A DNA stretch of 64,000 bases from positions 620,001 to 684,000 of the forward strand of contig CAMYKP010000006.1 of the NCBI GenBank assembly GCA_947259005.1, written 5' to 3'. The translations under genes were made by a program, and so were the position numbers. The notes beneath the pieces are model-generated. The model saw only the letters and a program-made list of their open reading frames with translations. It ran no database searches and was not told where the DNA came from. This document shows, piece after piece, positions 1 through 8,383 of this stretch. Numbering within the stretch: the stretch's first letter is position 1; each line of letters begins with the position of its first letter. Origin of the DNA: an uncultured Parasphingopyxis sp. GTDB lineage: Bacteria; Pseudomonadota; Alphaproteobacteria; Sphingomonadales; Sphingomonadaceae.

Positions 1-1
1 A

Positions 2-451
2 TTCGCCCCGATGGAAGGCGTACCCTTTGCAATGACGCGGGAGCTGCTGGTCTCTCCCCTGGGGCTGCCGTGCAATGCTCCGCCCTGGGGCGTCCTTGCC
101 GGAATCGACCTGGCGAGCGGTGAAATCGTCTGGCGGCAAACAATTGGCACGACCGAAGACCTTGCCCCGGGCGGGCTCGGACTGCCCCTCGGAACGCCGA
201 ATTTCGGGGGACCGATCGTAACGGCCGGCAACCTGATCTTTATCGGTGCGGCAATGGATGACTATCTTCGCGCCTTCAATGTCGAGACTGGCGAAGAACT
301 GTGGAAAGGCCGGCTGCCGGCCGGCGGTCAGGCTACGCCGATGACCTATGAATGGCACGGGCGGCAATATGTCGTGATCGCAGCAGGTGGCCATGGCAGC
401 TCGGGAAGCCGGCCCGGCGATTATATGGTGGCCTTTGCGCTGCCCGGGTAA
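2..451 (+). CDS. PQQ-dependent dehydrogenase, C-terminal part (truncated by window edge)
   Basis: The reading frame is open from the first bases and ends in TAA, so only about 149 C-terminal residues are present. They contain beta-propeller blade motifs of the quinoprotein type: GVLAGIDLASGEIVWRQ, the NLIFIGAAMDDYLRAFNVET stretch and ATPMTYEWHGRQYVVIAAGG. The final part resembles membrane-bound quinoprotein glucose/quinate dehydrogenases, which oxidise sugars or polyols in the periplasm with PQQ and pass electrons to ubiquinone. The N-terminal membrane helices and most PQQ ligands lie outside the window, so the substrate cannot be named. The downstream lipoprotein gene starts 47 bases later on the same strand. 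Confidence 0.8.
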   Translation, partial: FAPMEGVPFAMTRELLVSPLGLPCNAPPWGVLAGIDLASGEIVWRQTIGTTEDLAPGGLGLPLGTPNFGGPIVTAGNLIFIGAAMDDYLRAFNVETGEELWKGRLPAGGQATPMTYEWHGRQYVVIAAGGHGSSGSRPGDYMVAFALPG

Positions 452-498
452 GGATTGCGGTCTTTTCTTTGGGCATCAAATCGCGGATAGGCGGTGCC

Positions 499-1428
499 AT
501 GACAGTCAAAATGATCACAGCCGCCCTTTCCGCCCTGCTGCTCTCAGCCTGCGCGCCTGCCCAGACGGCGCAGACAACGGCTCCACCGCCCGTTGCGACA
601 GCTTCCGTCTCGACACCGCAGGGCGATGCCCCAGCGCTATGGCGGGTTTGCGATGAAGACACGACCATCTGGCTTTTCGGCACGATCCATGTCCTGCCGG
701 ACGGTTTTGCATGGCGAAACGCGACAATCGATGCGGCGATCGAGGCTTCCGACGCACTGATCCTCGAGACGACGAGCGGCGATGGCGAGAGCGATGCAGC
801 GCTGCTGCTCATGCGGCTCGGGGTGTCGTCCGATCTCCCGCCGATCGGCGAACGGGTCGATCCTGAATTGCTGCCCCAGCTTGCCTCGATGATTGCCCGC
901 GGTCCCTTTCCGGAATCTTTCCTCAACGGACTGGAAACCTGGGCGGCATCTCTGATGCTGGTCGGGGTAACGCTCAACGATCTGGGGCTCGATTCCAACA
1001 ATGGCGTCGAGGATCAGCTCGAACTGGTCTTCCAGCTTGCAAACAAACCAATTTCCGGGCTGGAAACCCCGGCCCAGCAGCTGGGCTTTTTCGATAGCCT
1101 GCCCGAAGAGGCCCAGCGCTATTTCCTGAGTTCTGTCATCGATACTCCGGAAGATATCCGCGCCGAATTCGATGCCATGCTGGAAGCATGGCGGTCTGGC
1201 GATGAAGCGGAAATCGCACGAACATTCGATGATGAACTCGTCCTTTCCGAACCGCTTCGGCAGACGCTTCTCACCCGGCGCAACGCCAATTGGGCAACAT
1301 GGATTCGCGAACGCCTCGATGAGCCGGGTACCATCTTCATGGCCGTCGGGGCCGGACATCTGGCCGGCGATGATTCCGTGCAGGACTTCCTGCAGGTTGC
1401 GGGAATCGAAGTCGTCCGGGTTCAGTAG
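499..1428 (+). CDS. TraB/GumN family lipoprotein
   Basis: This 309-residue protein begins with a lipoprotein signal: a short basic N-terminus, a hydrophobic stretch and a lipobox (LLLSAC), so it is probably anchored in a membrane on the periplasmic side. The mature part has the TraB/GumN hallmarks: WLFGTIHVLP near residue 58 and a terminal VGAGHLAGDDSVQDFL block carrying the conserved GxxH. The family is thought to be related to metal-dependent Tiki-like proteases, but bacterial members have no settled role. An in-frame ATG lies 147 bases upstream; the start at 499 is preferred because it places the signal peptide at the N-terminus. Confidence 0.8.
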   Translation: MTVKMITAALSALLLSACAPAQTAQTTAPPPVATASVSTPQGDAPALWRVCDEDTTIWLFGTIHVLPDGFAWRNATIDAAIEASDALILETTSGDGESDAALLLMRLGVSSDLPPIGERVDPELLPQLASMIARGPFPESFLNGLETWAASLMLVGVTLNDLGLDSNNGVEDQLELVFQLANKPISGLETPAQQLGFFDSLPEEAQRYFLSSVIDTPEDIRAEFDAMLEAWRSGDEAEIARTFDDELVLSEPLRQTLLTRRNANWATWIRERLDEPGTIFMAVGAGHLAGDDSVQDFLQVAGIEVVRVQ

Positions 1429-1440
1429 AGTTTGTCAGAA

Positions 1441-1559
1441 CCTTGCTCAAGCAAGGTCGCCGCACCAGCCCTCTCCCCCACCCGACCTCCCACTCAGTAT
1501 ATTCTATGGGAGGCCGGGTGGGGGAGAGGGCTGGTGCGGCGCTCAACCGACAGGTTGAG
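1441..1559. repeat. Intergenic palindromic element with flanking hairpins
   Basis: A 35-base arm at 1458-1492 pairs with 1507-1541 with one mismatch and a 14-base loop. Its core is a pyrimidine-rich CCAGCCCTCTCCCCCACCC. On the left sits a 6-bp hairpin (CCTTGC/GCAAGG, 1441-1456) and on the right a perfect 7-bp hairpin (CTCAACC/GGTTGAG, 1542-1559). No coding potential or transposase is associated. Similar C/T-rich palindromes are familiar between genes of GC-rich proteobacteria. It fills much of the 306-base gap between the TraB-like gene and rplY, and could also act as a bidirectional terminator, although there is no clear U-run. Confidence 0.85.
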
Positions 1560-1664
1560 TCTGACAGATAACCTGCGGCGATTTCCAACCACGGAAATTC
1601 TGACGATCAAGAACCCTCACAAACAGTTGCCAAAACCCACGTTCCGCCGTATAGGCCCCGGCTT

Positions 1665-1699
1665 CCCGCTATGTGCCCCCTGGAGGCGTGGCGGGTTTT
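1665..1699 (+). promoter_or_regulatory. Hairpin plus T-run in the rplY leader
   Basis: Bases 1665-1674 pair with 1686-1695 (10 bp including G-U pairs) around a G/C-rich loop, followed at once by TTTT. This lies 36 bases before the rplY start. It could be an attenuator or terminator, or a structured leader used for autogenous control by bL25, which has been reported for E. coli rplY. The structure is visible; the role is inferred. Confidence 0.4.
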
Positions 1700-1734
1700 G
1701 AAACACTAACCACCCAGCGATTTGGAGATATCAG

Positions 1735-2427
1735 ATGAGCGATCAGCTGACACTGTCGGCCGAAACGCGCGAGCGAGCAGGCAAGGGAGCCTCTCGTGCA
1801 ATGCGTCGCGAAGGCCGTGTACCCGCCGTTATTTACGGCGACAAGAAAGACCCGGAACCCATTCACCTTGAAGAGCGCGAGCTCGTGAAATTGCTGCACA
1901 CCGGCCATTTCATGAACAGCCTTGTTTCGCTGGAACTTGGCGGCAGCAAGACCAACGCGCTGCCGAAGGACATTCAGTTCCATCCGGTCACTGATCGCCC
2001 GATGCATGTCGATTTCCTGCGAATCGGCAAGGGCGCGAAAGTTACGCTCGAAATTCCGGTCCACTTCGTCAACGAAGACGCCTCGCCGGGCCTCAAGCGT
2101 GGCGGCGTGCTCAACATTGTTCGTCACGAACTCGAGCTCACCTGCCCGGCCGACGATATTCCGAGCGAAATCACCGTTCCGCTGGATGGTCTCGAAGTTG
2201 GCGATTCGATCCATATTTCGCAGATCGAACTGCCGGAAGGCGTTATTTCCGCGATCGACGATCGTGACTTCACCATTGCCGGTGTGGTTGCACCGTCCGC
2301 CCTCAAGCGTGACGATGCGTCCGCCGAGGGTGAAGAAGGCGAAGACGGCGAAGAAGAAGTCGGCGCCGGCGACGTTCCGACCACTGCTCAAGGCAGTGGC
2401 GACGACGAGGAAGAGTCGGACAGCTAA
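1735..2427 (+). CDS. rplY: 50S ribosomal protein L25/general stress protein Ctc
   Basis: This 230-residue protein is the long (Ctc) form of bL25. It has an N-terminal 5S-rRNA-binding domain ([26 protein letters not shown] near residues 9-35, [16 protein letters not shown] near residue 82) followed by a C-terminal beta domain ending around residue 185. The tail is very acidic and rich in Glu, Gly and Asp, typical of alphaproteobacterial members. It binds 5S rRNA in the central protuberance of the large subunit. An ATG preceded by GGAGATATCAG fixes the start. An intrinsic terminator follows, and pth comes next, a pairing common in bacteria. Confidence 0.95.
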   Translation: MSDQLTLSAETRERAGKGASRAMRREGRVPAVIYGDKKDPEPIHLEERELVKLLHTGHFMNSLVSLELGGSKTNALPKDIQFHPVTDRPMHVDFLRIGKGAKVTLEIPVHFVNEDASPGLKRGGVLNIVRHELELTCPADDIPSEITVPLDGLEVGDSIHISQIELPEGVISAIDDRDFTIAGVVAPSALKRDDASAEGEEGEDGEEEVGAGDVPTTAQGSGDDEEESDS

Positions 2428-2467
2428 GTCCCCCTTCCCTCATTTGCCATATGCTATGGATAGGGAG

Positions 2468-2503
2468 ACCGGCTTGTTCTATCGAACAGGCCGGTTTTCT
2501 TTT
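2468..2503 (+). terminator. Intrinsic terminator after rplY
   Basis: ACCGGCTTGTTC (2468-2479) pairs with GAACAGGCCGGT (2484-2495) with one G-U pair and a TATC loop, followed by TTTCTTTT. It lies 40 bases after the rplY stop and before pth, so pth probably needs read-through or its own promoter. Confidence 0.85.
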
Positions 2504-2554
2504 GTCCGCAGCGAAGAGCAGGACAGCTAGTCGCAGAAAGGCGCAAAACGCATC

Positions 2555-3124
2555 ATGCAATTATGGGTTGGCCTTGGGAATCCCGGCGCGGAACACAGCA
2601 TGCAGCGGCACAATGTCGGCTTCATGGCCGCCGATGCCATTGCCGAGGTGCATGGCTTCGACGCCGTACGCACCCGCTTCCAGAGCTGGACCCAGATGGG
2701 GAGGATCGGCGGCGAAAAGATCCTGCTCCTGAAACCCGCAACTTATATGAACAAGTCCGGCCAGGCGATTGGCGAGGCGATGCGCTTCTACAAGCTCGGC
2801 CCCGAAGATGTGACGGTGTTTTACGACGAGCTCGATCTCGAACCGTTCAAGATAAAGGTCCGCCGCGGCGGCGGGACGGCCGGGCATAACGGCATCCGAT
2901 CGACCGACGCGCATATCGGCAACGAGTTTCGCCGGGTTCGTATCGGCATCGGCCACCCGGGCGACAAATCCCGCGTCACCCGGCACGTGCTGGGCAATTA
3001 CGCCAAAGCCGAAATCGAACCATTGACCGATTTACTGGGCGCAATCGCGGCAGAAGCCGACTGGCTGGCCAAGGGCGACGATGCGCGGTTCCTGAATGAA
3101 GTGGCGCTGCGCCTGCAACCCTGA
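2555..3124 (+). CDS. pth: Peptidyl-tRNA hydrolase
   Basis: This 189-residue cytoplasmic enzyme releases peptides from peptidyl-tRNA that has dropped off ribosomes. The family signature is complete: GLGNPG at 6-11, RHNVGFMA with His19, KPATYMNKSG with Asn66, VFYDELD with Asp91 and GGTAGHNGI with His111/Asn112. These match the catalytic and binding residues Asn10, His20, Asn68, Asp93 and Asn114 of the E. coli enzyme, offset by one or two. The length is normal. It lies downstream of rplY on the same strand, separated by a strong terminator. Confidence 0.97.
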   Translation: MQLWVGLGNPGAEHSMQRHNVGFMAADAIAEVHGFDAVRTRFQSWTQMGRIGGEKILLLKPATYMNKSGQAIGEAMRFYKLGPEDVTVFYDELDLEPFKIKVRRGGGTAGHNGIRSTDAHIGNEFRRVRIGIGHPGDKSRVTRHVLGNYAKAEIEPLTDLLGAIAAEADWLAKGDDARFLNEVALRLQP

Positions 3125-3138
3125 GACAGGAATTGGTC

Positions 3139-3582
3139 ATGACCGATAATCCCCAAACCTATCTTGATGTATCGCAAGAAGCCGGACGCGATTTCATGAT
3201 GCGCGGCATTTCCGGTCCCGTCGTCATGCTCAACCTGCTGCGTTTTCGCGACGTTGCAGATTATTCGGATACGCCCGAGTTGGCCGGGCCGGGACCGGTC
3301 AGCGGGGCCGAAGCCTTTCAGCGCTATATCGATCACACCCTGCCCTTTCTCACCGGTAGCGGCGGCGAAATGACGTTTCTTGGCGAGGGTGGCGCTTGGC
3401 TGATCGGCCCGCCCGGTGAACGCTGGGACCTGATGATGACGATCAAACAGGCGAGCGTGGCGGCGTTCATGGCCTGGGCGAATAATCCCGAATATCTTGC
3501 GGGCATCGGACACCGCACAGCGGCAATCGAGGATTCCCGGATATTGCCGCTGGTCGAACGCCCGGACACAGTGATGATCTGA
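3139..3582 (+). CDS. DUF1330-like small protein
   Basis: A 147-residue protein without signal peptide or membrane helix. It has the ferredoxin-like dimeric barrel look of DUF1330 proteins: PVVMLNLLRFRDVADY near residue 27, a central AFQRYIDHTLPFL and a C-terminal FMAWANNPEYLAGIGHRTAAIEDSRILPL. That C-terminal block (a short helix followed by R-x-A-A-I-E-D-S-R) is the best family clue. No catalytic function is established for the family. The ATG at 3139 follows GACAGGA; a TTG two codons upstream is the alternative. It begins 14 bases after pth and may be co-transcribed with it. Confidence 0.6.
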   Translation: MTDNPQTYLDVSQEAGRDFMMRGISGPVVMLNLLRFRDVADYSDTPELAGPGPVSGAEAFQRYIDHTLPFLTGSGGEMTFLGEGGAWLIGPPGERWDLMMTIKQASVAAFMAWANNPEYLAGIGHRTAAIEDSRILPLVERPDTVMI

Positions 3583-3658
3583 CATCAATATTCCGTGACG
3601 GGCGTGAGCTTGGTCGCGACTTCTGCTAGAGAAAGCTGAACCCAGCAGGAGGATCACC

Positions 3659-4651
3659 ATGACCGCCATCAACCGCCGCCATTTGCTCGCAGGGACCGCC
3701 GCCGTTTCCGCCCTTTCCGCCATATCAGCCAGCACGCCTGTCCTTGCGCAGACGGCGACACCCGATCTTTCCGGCAAATCGGTTTTGATTACCGGCTGTT
3801 CTTCGGGCTTTGGCCGCGTCGGCGCGCTCCACTATGCAAGGGCAGGTGCCAAGGTCATCGCCACGATGCGCAACCTGCCGCGCCCCGAAGCGGAAAGTCT
3901 GGCCGCCGAAGCCGCTGCGGAAGAGCTTGATCTCCATATCGTCGAAATCGATGTCCTGTCTGAAGAACAGGTAGCCGCAGGTGTGGCCGAAGCCGAGCGG
4001 ATTGCGGGCGGCGCGATCGATGTGCTGGTCAACAATGCGGGGATCGGCATTACCGGCCCGATCGAATTGCAGGACATGGAAGCGACACAGCTGATGTTCG
4101 ATACCAACGTATTCGGCTATCAGCGCATGGCGCGAGCCGTGCTGCCCGGTATGCGGGCGGCGGGCTCAGGTCAGATCTTCGCCATATCCTCGCAGCTTGG
4201 GCGGGTTATCGTACCCGGCGCCGGGCAATACTCGCCGACCAAATTTGCCGTCGAAGCGATGTTCGAGCAGCTCGCCTATGAGCTCGTTCCCCACAATATC
4301 GAGGTGACGATCATACAGCCCGGTGGTTATCCAACGCAGATCTGGGTCAGCCGCAACCGCTATACGACCGCACTGCGAGACCGGACACCGGATGAACGCA
4401 AGGAAGGCTATCCGGCGCTGGTCGAACGGATGGGAACCGAGGACGGATCGGGGCGGAGTGCCGACCCCGCCGATGTGCCGCGCGCCATCGCCGAGATTGT
4501 CGCAATGCCCCCCGGCACGCGCCCGCTGCGCCGCGCCGTCCATCCGGGGCCGAAACCGCAAGAGGCCATCAACCGTGTTTCAGCCGAAACGCAGGTGGCA
4601 TGGCTTGGCGAGTCCGGATTTGGACCGTGGATCAACGCCGTGCACAGCTAG
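3659..4651 (+). CDS. Short-chain dehydrogenase/reductase with Tat signal
   Basis: The 330-residue protein starts with a twin-arginine signal (NRRHLLAG, then a hydrophobic run and a likely cleavage site after VLA at residue 30). A classical SDR domain follows: TGCSSGFG cofactor loop at 45-52, NNAGIGITG, catalytic Ser in ISSQLG and the Tyr/Lys pair in YSPTK. Most SDRs are cytosolic and draw on the NAD(P) pool; Tat export would imply folding with a tightly held cofactor before transport. A GCAGGAGGATCACC ribosome-binding site supports the start, so the signal is probably translated. The substrate is not evident. It converges with the metalloprotease gene 9 bases downstream. Confidence 0.85.
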   Translation: MTAINRRHLLAGTAAVSALSAISASTPVLAQTATPDLSGKSVLITGCSSGFGRVGALHYARAGAKVIATMRNLPRPEAESLAAEAAAEELDLHIVEIDVLSEEQVAAGVAEAERIAGGAIDVLVNNAGIGITGPIELQDMEATQLMFDTNVFGYQRMARAVLPGMRAAGSGQIFAISSQLGRVIVPGAGQYSPTKFAVEAMFEQLAYELVPHNIEVTIIQPGGYPTQIWVSRNRYTTALRDRTPDERKEGYPALVERMGTEDGSGRSADPADVPRAIAEIVAMPPGTRPLRRAVHPGPKPQEAINRVSAETQVAWLGESGFGPWINAVHS

Positions 4652-4660
4652 GGCGACACT

Positions 4661-7078
4661 TTAGCCGATCGGCATCCCCGGCGGCACTTGTGGAAGCCGG
4701 TCTTCATCGGCAATTGCGGCATTCAGCGCCTCGCGATCCTGAAGCAGGCGGGCAAGCCCCCTGCCCCATTGGGCCTGTACATCCGACCCGCGTCCCTCGA
4801 GCGCATCGGCCAGAGCTGCGATCCGATCCGACAGGGCAAGAGCGATGGTTGGAGACAGGTCTGCGTCGCGCTGCAGCCGCGCCAATGCCAGGGCCGTAGT
4901 CGTGGCAATCCGCCGCCTGACTCCGGCATCTCGCTCCCGCCCGTTAAAGCCGAAGGTGCGGTCTATCACGGCATCGATAACATCATGGGCGCCGGGCACA
5001 TCGGATGCCGCCTGGTGCTGGATTTCAAGCCGGTTAAGGCGGTCTGGCGCAAGCAGACCGGCCAGCGTCACCACGGCGCCCAGTTCGGTCGCGCTGAGCG
5101 GATCGAAGACCGGCCCGCCCGCCGTCGGGAAAATCTCTATGCTCGTCTGTCGGTCATTGTTTCCGGAATAGGCGCTGGACAGATAGGGAAGCACCTGCCC
5201 CGGCACGCCAAGAGCCTGCGGATCGAGTGTGCGAAGCAAGGCATCCAGCGCAGCCCGCTGGGTGGCGGCGGGAACCGGGGTCGCCAGTTCCAGCCCGTCG
5301 CCATTCAGCGCATAATTGAAATCGACACCGCCCAGCACCTTGCTCGCCGCCTCAACCTGATAACGATGCAAAAGCCAGACCGGGACGAAGGCGCGGCGGA
5401 GCTGTGAGAGCGGCTGCCCTGCTCCGATGGCCGCCGGACCGAAGCGCGAGACGGCAACGCGGCGGACTTCCATGATCCGGTCCAGCTCTGCCACTGGGTC
5501 GGCATAATCGTCCCACAGGCTGCCGACCGGATGGGCATCGCCGACCGATCGGGCCTCGCCATCGCCGACATAGCGCAAGCCTTCCGCCAACCCTGCCTGC
5601 ATGATCGGAACAGCCTCAGCGTCAGTCTGCGCGCCGTAGAGCCAGTTTACAGCGAAACGATCCCACCGGCCGACGCCGACGCCATAAGCATCCGAAATGT
5701 CAGGCAGGCCATCGACCAGGCGGACCCGCGGCGCCGGATAGTCCATCACCGAATAGCGGCCCTGTGCAGACCCTGCGAAATTGTGCGCCAGGCCGATGGC
5801 ATGCCCGACTTCATGCGCGCCAAGCTGGCGGATGCGGGCAAGAGCCGCCGTGACCGGATCGTTGGGATCGCCGGTTCCGGTCAATCCAGCACCCACCAGC
5901 GCCTCGAAGATCATGATATCCTGCCGTACCCGCAAAGAGCCGAGCAGCACCTGCCCCTTGATGATCTCGCCCGTGCGCGGATCTTCTATCACCTGGCCGT
6001 AAGACCAGCCCCGCGTCGCACGGTTCACCCAGTTGACGACATTGTAGCGAATATCGAGCGGATCTATGCCTTCCGGCAGCATCTCGACACGAAAGGCATC
6101 GACGAAACCGGCGGCATCGAATGCCTCGCTCCACCAGGAAACGCCTTCGTGAAGCGCCGTGCGGATCGGCTCGGGCGCGCCGCGATCAATGTAAAAAATG
6201 ATCGGATTGCTGACCGGCGAACGCTCAGCCGTCGGATCGACCCGATCAAGCCGGAATCGGTTGGCAAGCTCATACACGACCGGCTGGCCGAGTGGTGCGG
6301 AATAGTCGACCACCTGCATCGCAAACGACCCGGCGCGCGGATCGAAGCGGCGTGGCTGATAGCCGGGTTCGGGCAGCGCAATCAGCGAGTGGCGGACAAT
6401 AAAACTGACATTACCGCTGACGGGGGTAATATTGCGGACCTCATCGCCCGGATTGGCAGCCGTGAAGGTCAGCCGGGAGCGCATTTCGATATTGCGCGGA
6501 AACACCCGGACGAAATTGGTGTCGGCCACGGACAGGTCGGACTGAAAGGAAAATGCCCGATCTCCCTGAGAGAGGGCGCCGGCAAGCTGCAGGTCGTCGC
6601 GCGCGAGAAAAGACGCGACATTGACGAGGAAACCTCCATCGGTCGTTTCAGCGGCAACCTCTCCCCGCCAGATCGTTGAATAGGCAAAGGATTCGCGCAC
6701 CGCCCGCTGCTCCTCCGGAGAGCCGCTCGTCGCTCGAAAGCGTTCATTCTCTACCTCGGCCAGAACCTGATTGCCCACCCGGCGGAAAACAAGCATGCGC
6801 GAGCCTTGGCTGACCGCACGGTCCAGGCCCAGCGGCGCGGAGCCGAGGCCCGTCTCAAGCCCGCTGACATAGATGAAGCGCCCAGCGAGGCCGTTCGCAT
6901 CTGGGGATGGCAGCGTGAGGAAAATCTCGCCCTCGCTCCGGTCGACATGGACCGCAAGCAGACCATCCTGCCGTTCGGTTCCGACAAGCGTTTCCTGGGC
7001 CGAGGCCATGGCCAAAGCGGGCGACGATGCTCCGGCAAGGGCTAGCGCCATCAGTATCGTCCGAGCATATCGCCGCAT
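4661..7078 (-). CDS. Secreted zinc-dependent metalloprotease (DUF5117-like)
   Basis: This 805-residue protein has an N-terminal signal peptide (hydrophobic stretch ending ALAMASAQ near residue 28). A zinc-protease motif HEVGHAIGLAHN lies near residue 420, with a downstream YSVMDYP Met-turn-like element, as in metzincin-type enzymes. The flanking domains fit the large uncharacterised metalloproteases (DUF5117/DUF5118 plus a catalytic domain) found in sphingomonads and Bacteroidetes. It is probably periplasmic or outer-membrane associated and hydrolyses peptides. An ATG at 7078 is spaced from an AAGGGGG site; a GTG one codon upstream is also possible. Substrate unknown. Confidence 0.85.
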   Translation of the reverse strand: MRRYARTILMALALAGASSPALAMASAQETLVGTERQDGLLAVHVDRSEGEIFLTLPSPDANGLAGRFIYVSGLETGLGSAPLGLDRAVSQGSRMLVFRRVGNQVLAEVENERFRATSGSPEEQRAVRESFAYSTIWRGEVAAETTDGGFLVNVASFLARDDLQLAGALSQGDRAFSFQSDLSVADTNFVRVFPRNIEMRSRLTFTAANPGDEVRNITPVSGNVSFIVRHSLIALPEPGYQPRRFDPRAGSFAMQVVDYSAPLGQPVVYELANRFRLDRVDPTAERSPVSNPIIFYIDRGAPEPIRTALHEGVSWWSEAFDAAGFVDAFRVEMLPEGIDPLDIRYNVVNWVNRATRGWSYGQVIEDPRTGEIIKGQVLLGSLRVRQDIMIFEALVGAGLTGTGDPNDPVTAALARIRQLGAHEVGHAIGLAHNFAGSAQGRYSVMDYPAPRVRLVDGLPDISDAYGVGVGRWDRFAVNWLYGAQTDAEAVPIMQAGLAEGLRYVGDGEARSVGDAHPVGSLWDDYADPVAELDRIMEVRRVAVSRFGPAAIGAGQPLSQLRRAFVPVWLLHRYQVEAASKVLGGVDFNYALNGDGLELATPVPAATQRAALDALLRTLDPQALGVPGQVLPYLSSAYSGNNDRQTSIEIFPTAGGPVFDPLSATELGAVVTLAGLLAPDRLNRLEIQHQAASDVPGAHDVIDAVIDRTFGFNGRERDAGVRRRIATTTALALARLQRDADLSPTIALALSDRIAALADALEGRGSDVQAQWGRGLARLLQDREALNAAIADEDRLPQVPPGMPIG

Positions 7079-7222
7079 CACATCCCCCTTATTCCAGCAG
7101 GAAGACTAGGTTGGGAGCCGGATGCTGTCGAGCGGTTTCGGCTGGCAATATACGGCGCAAACGCCTATCGAGCTGCCTCGTTCGCCGGCCTCGTCCGGCC
7201 TTCCATTTTTGACGGGATTATC

Positions 7223-8323
7223 ATGGGCTTCAAATGCGGGATTGTCGGCCTGCCGAATGTCGGTAAATCGACGCTGTTCAACGCGCTGACCGAAACTCAG
7301 TCTGCACAGGCTGCCAATTATCCATTCTGCACGATCGAACCGAATGTCGGTAAAGTCGCCGTGCCCGACCCAAGGATCAACCAGATTGCGGCAATCGCCG
7401 GTTCGGCCAACACTATCGAAACCCAGCTCGAATTCGTCGACATCGCCGGCCTGGTGCGCGGCGCATCCAAGGGCGAAGGGCTGGGCAACCAGTTCCTCGC
7501 CAATATTCGCGAAGTCGATGCCATCGTCCATGTGCTGCGCTGCTTCGAGGATGACGATATCCAGCATGTCGAAAACACAATCGACCCGATCGCCGATGCC
7601 GAAACGGTGGAGACCGAATTGCTGCTCGCCGATATGGAATCGGTCGAGCGCCGGGTGGAGAATGCCAAGCGCCGCGCGACCGGTGGCGACAAGGAAGCAA
7701 AGGCCATTGCAAGCGTGCTCGGCCAGGCGCTGGAGTTGCTCAAGGAGGGCAAGCCCGCCCGGCTGACCGAGCCCAAGGATGACGAGGAAGCGCGCGTATT
7801 TCACGAGGCACAGCTACTGACGGCCAAGCCCGTTCTCTATGTCTGCAATGTCGATGAGGGATCGGCTGCCGAAGGCAATGCCTTCAGTGCGCGGGTCTTC
7901 GAAAAAGCAGCGGCAGAGGGTGCGGAGGCGGTTGTCATTTCAGCCGCGATCGAAGCCGAAATCATAACGATGGATCCCGAAGACCGGCCCGAATTCCTCG
8001 CCGATCTGGGGCTGGAGGAAACGGGCCTCGCTCGCGTTATCCGCGCCGGATACCAGCTGTTGCACCTGATCACCTTCTTCACCGCCGGCCCGAAGGAAAC
8101 GCGGGCATGGACAGTGACCAAGGGATCGCATGCACCGCAGGCCGCCGGTGTCATCCATAGCGATTTCGAGCGCGGCTTCATTCGCGCCGAAACAATCGGC
8201 TTCGACGATTTCATCGCGCATAATGGAGAAGCCGGAGCGCGCGATGCGGGCAAGCTTCGTCAGGAAGGCAAGGATTATGTCGTCACCGATGGCGATGTGA
8301 TGCTGTTCAAGTTCAATGTCTAA
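7223..8323 (+). CDS. ychF: Redox-regulated ATPase YchF
   Basis: A 366-residue Obg-family P-loop protein. It carries the G1 motif GLPNVGKST at 9-17, the G3 region FVDIAGLVRGASKGEGLGNQ, and NVDEG at the base-recognition position (NxxE rather than NKxD). This last change explains the ATP preference of YchF/OLA1 proteins. The C-terminal TGS-like domain is intact, ending in YVVTDGDVMLFKFNV. It binds ribosomes and is linked to stress and translation. In many genomes it follows pth directly; here it lies about 4 kb away. It is divergent from the metalloprotease, with 144 bases between them for promoters. Confidence 0.97.
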   Translation: MGFKCGIVGLPNVGKSTLFNALTETQSAQAANYPFCTIEPNVGKVAVPDPRINQIAAIAGSANTIETQLEFVDIAGLVRGASKGEGLGNQFLANIREVDAIVHVLRCFEDDDIQHVENTIDPIADAETVETELLLADMESVERRVENAKRRATGGDKEAKAIASVLGQALELLKEGKPARLTEPKDDEEARVFHEAQLLTAKPVLYVCNVDEGSAAEGNAFSARVFEKAAAEGAEAVVISAAIEAEIITMDPEDRPEFLADLGLEETGLARVIRAGYQLLHLITFFTAGPKETRAWTVTKGSHAPQAAGVIHSDFERGFIRAETIGFDDFIAHNGEAGARDAGKLRQEGKDYVVTDGDVMLFKFNV

Positions 8324-8383
8324 TCAGGGCGTTCGAAAGGAAATCCGGCGCGGTTCATAGTGTCATGAAGGAGTGATATCGCA

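Noticed and set aside
1441-1559. Simple intrinsic terminator of the TraB-like gene
   Set aside because: The stem is far too long and lacks a U-run, and the flanking hairpins fit a repeat element better.
5531-6679. 382-codon open frame on the plus strand
   Set aside because: It is antisense to the metalloprotease, whose frame has signal peptide and zinc motif; GC-rich shadow frame.
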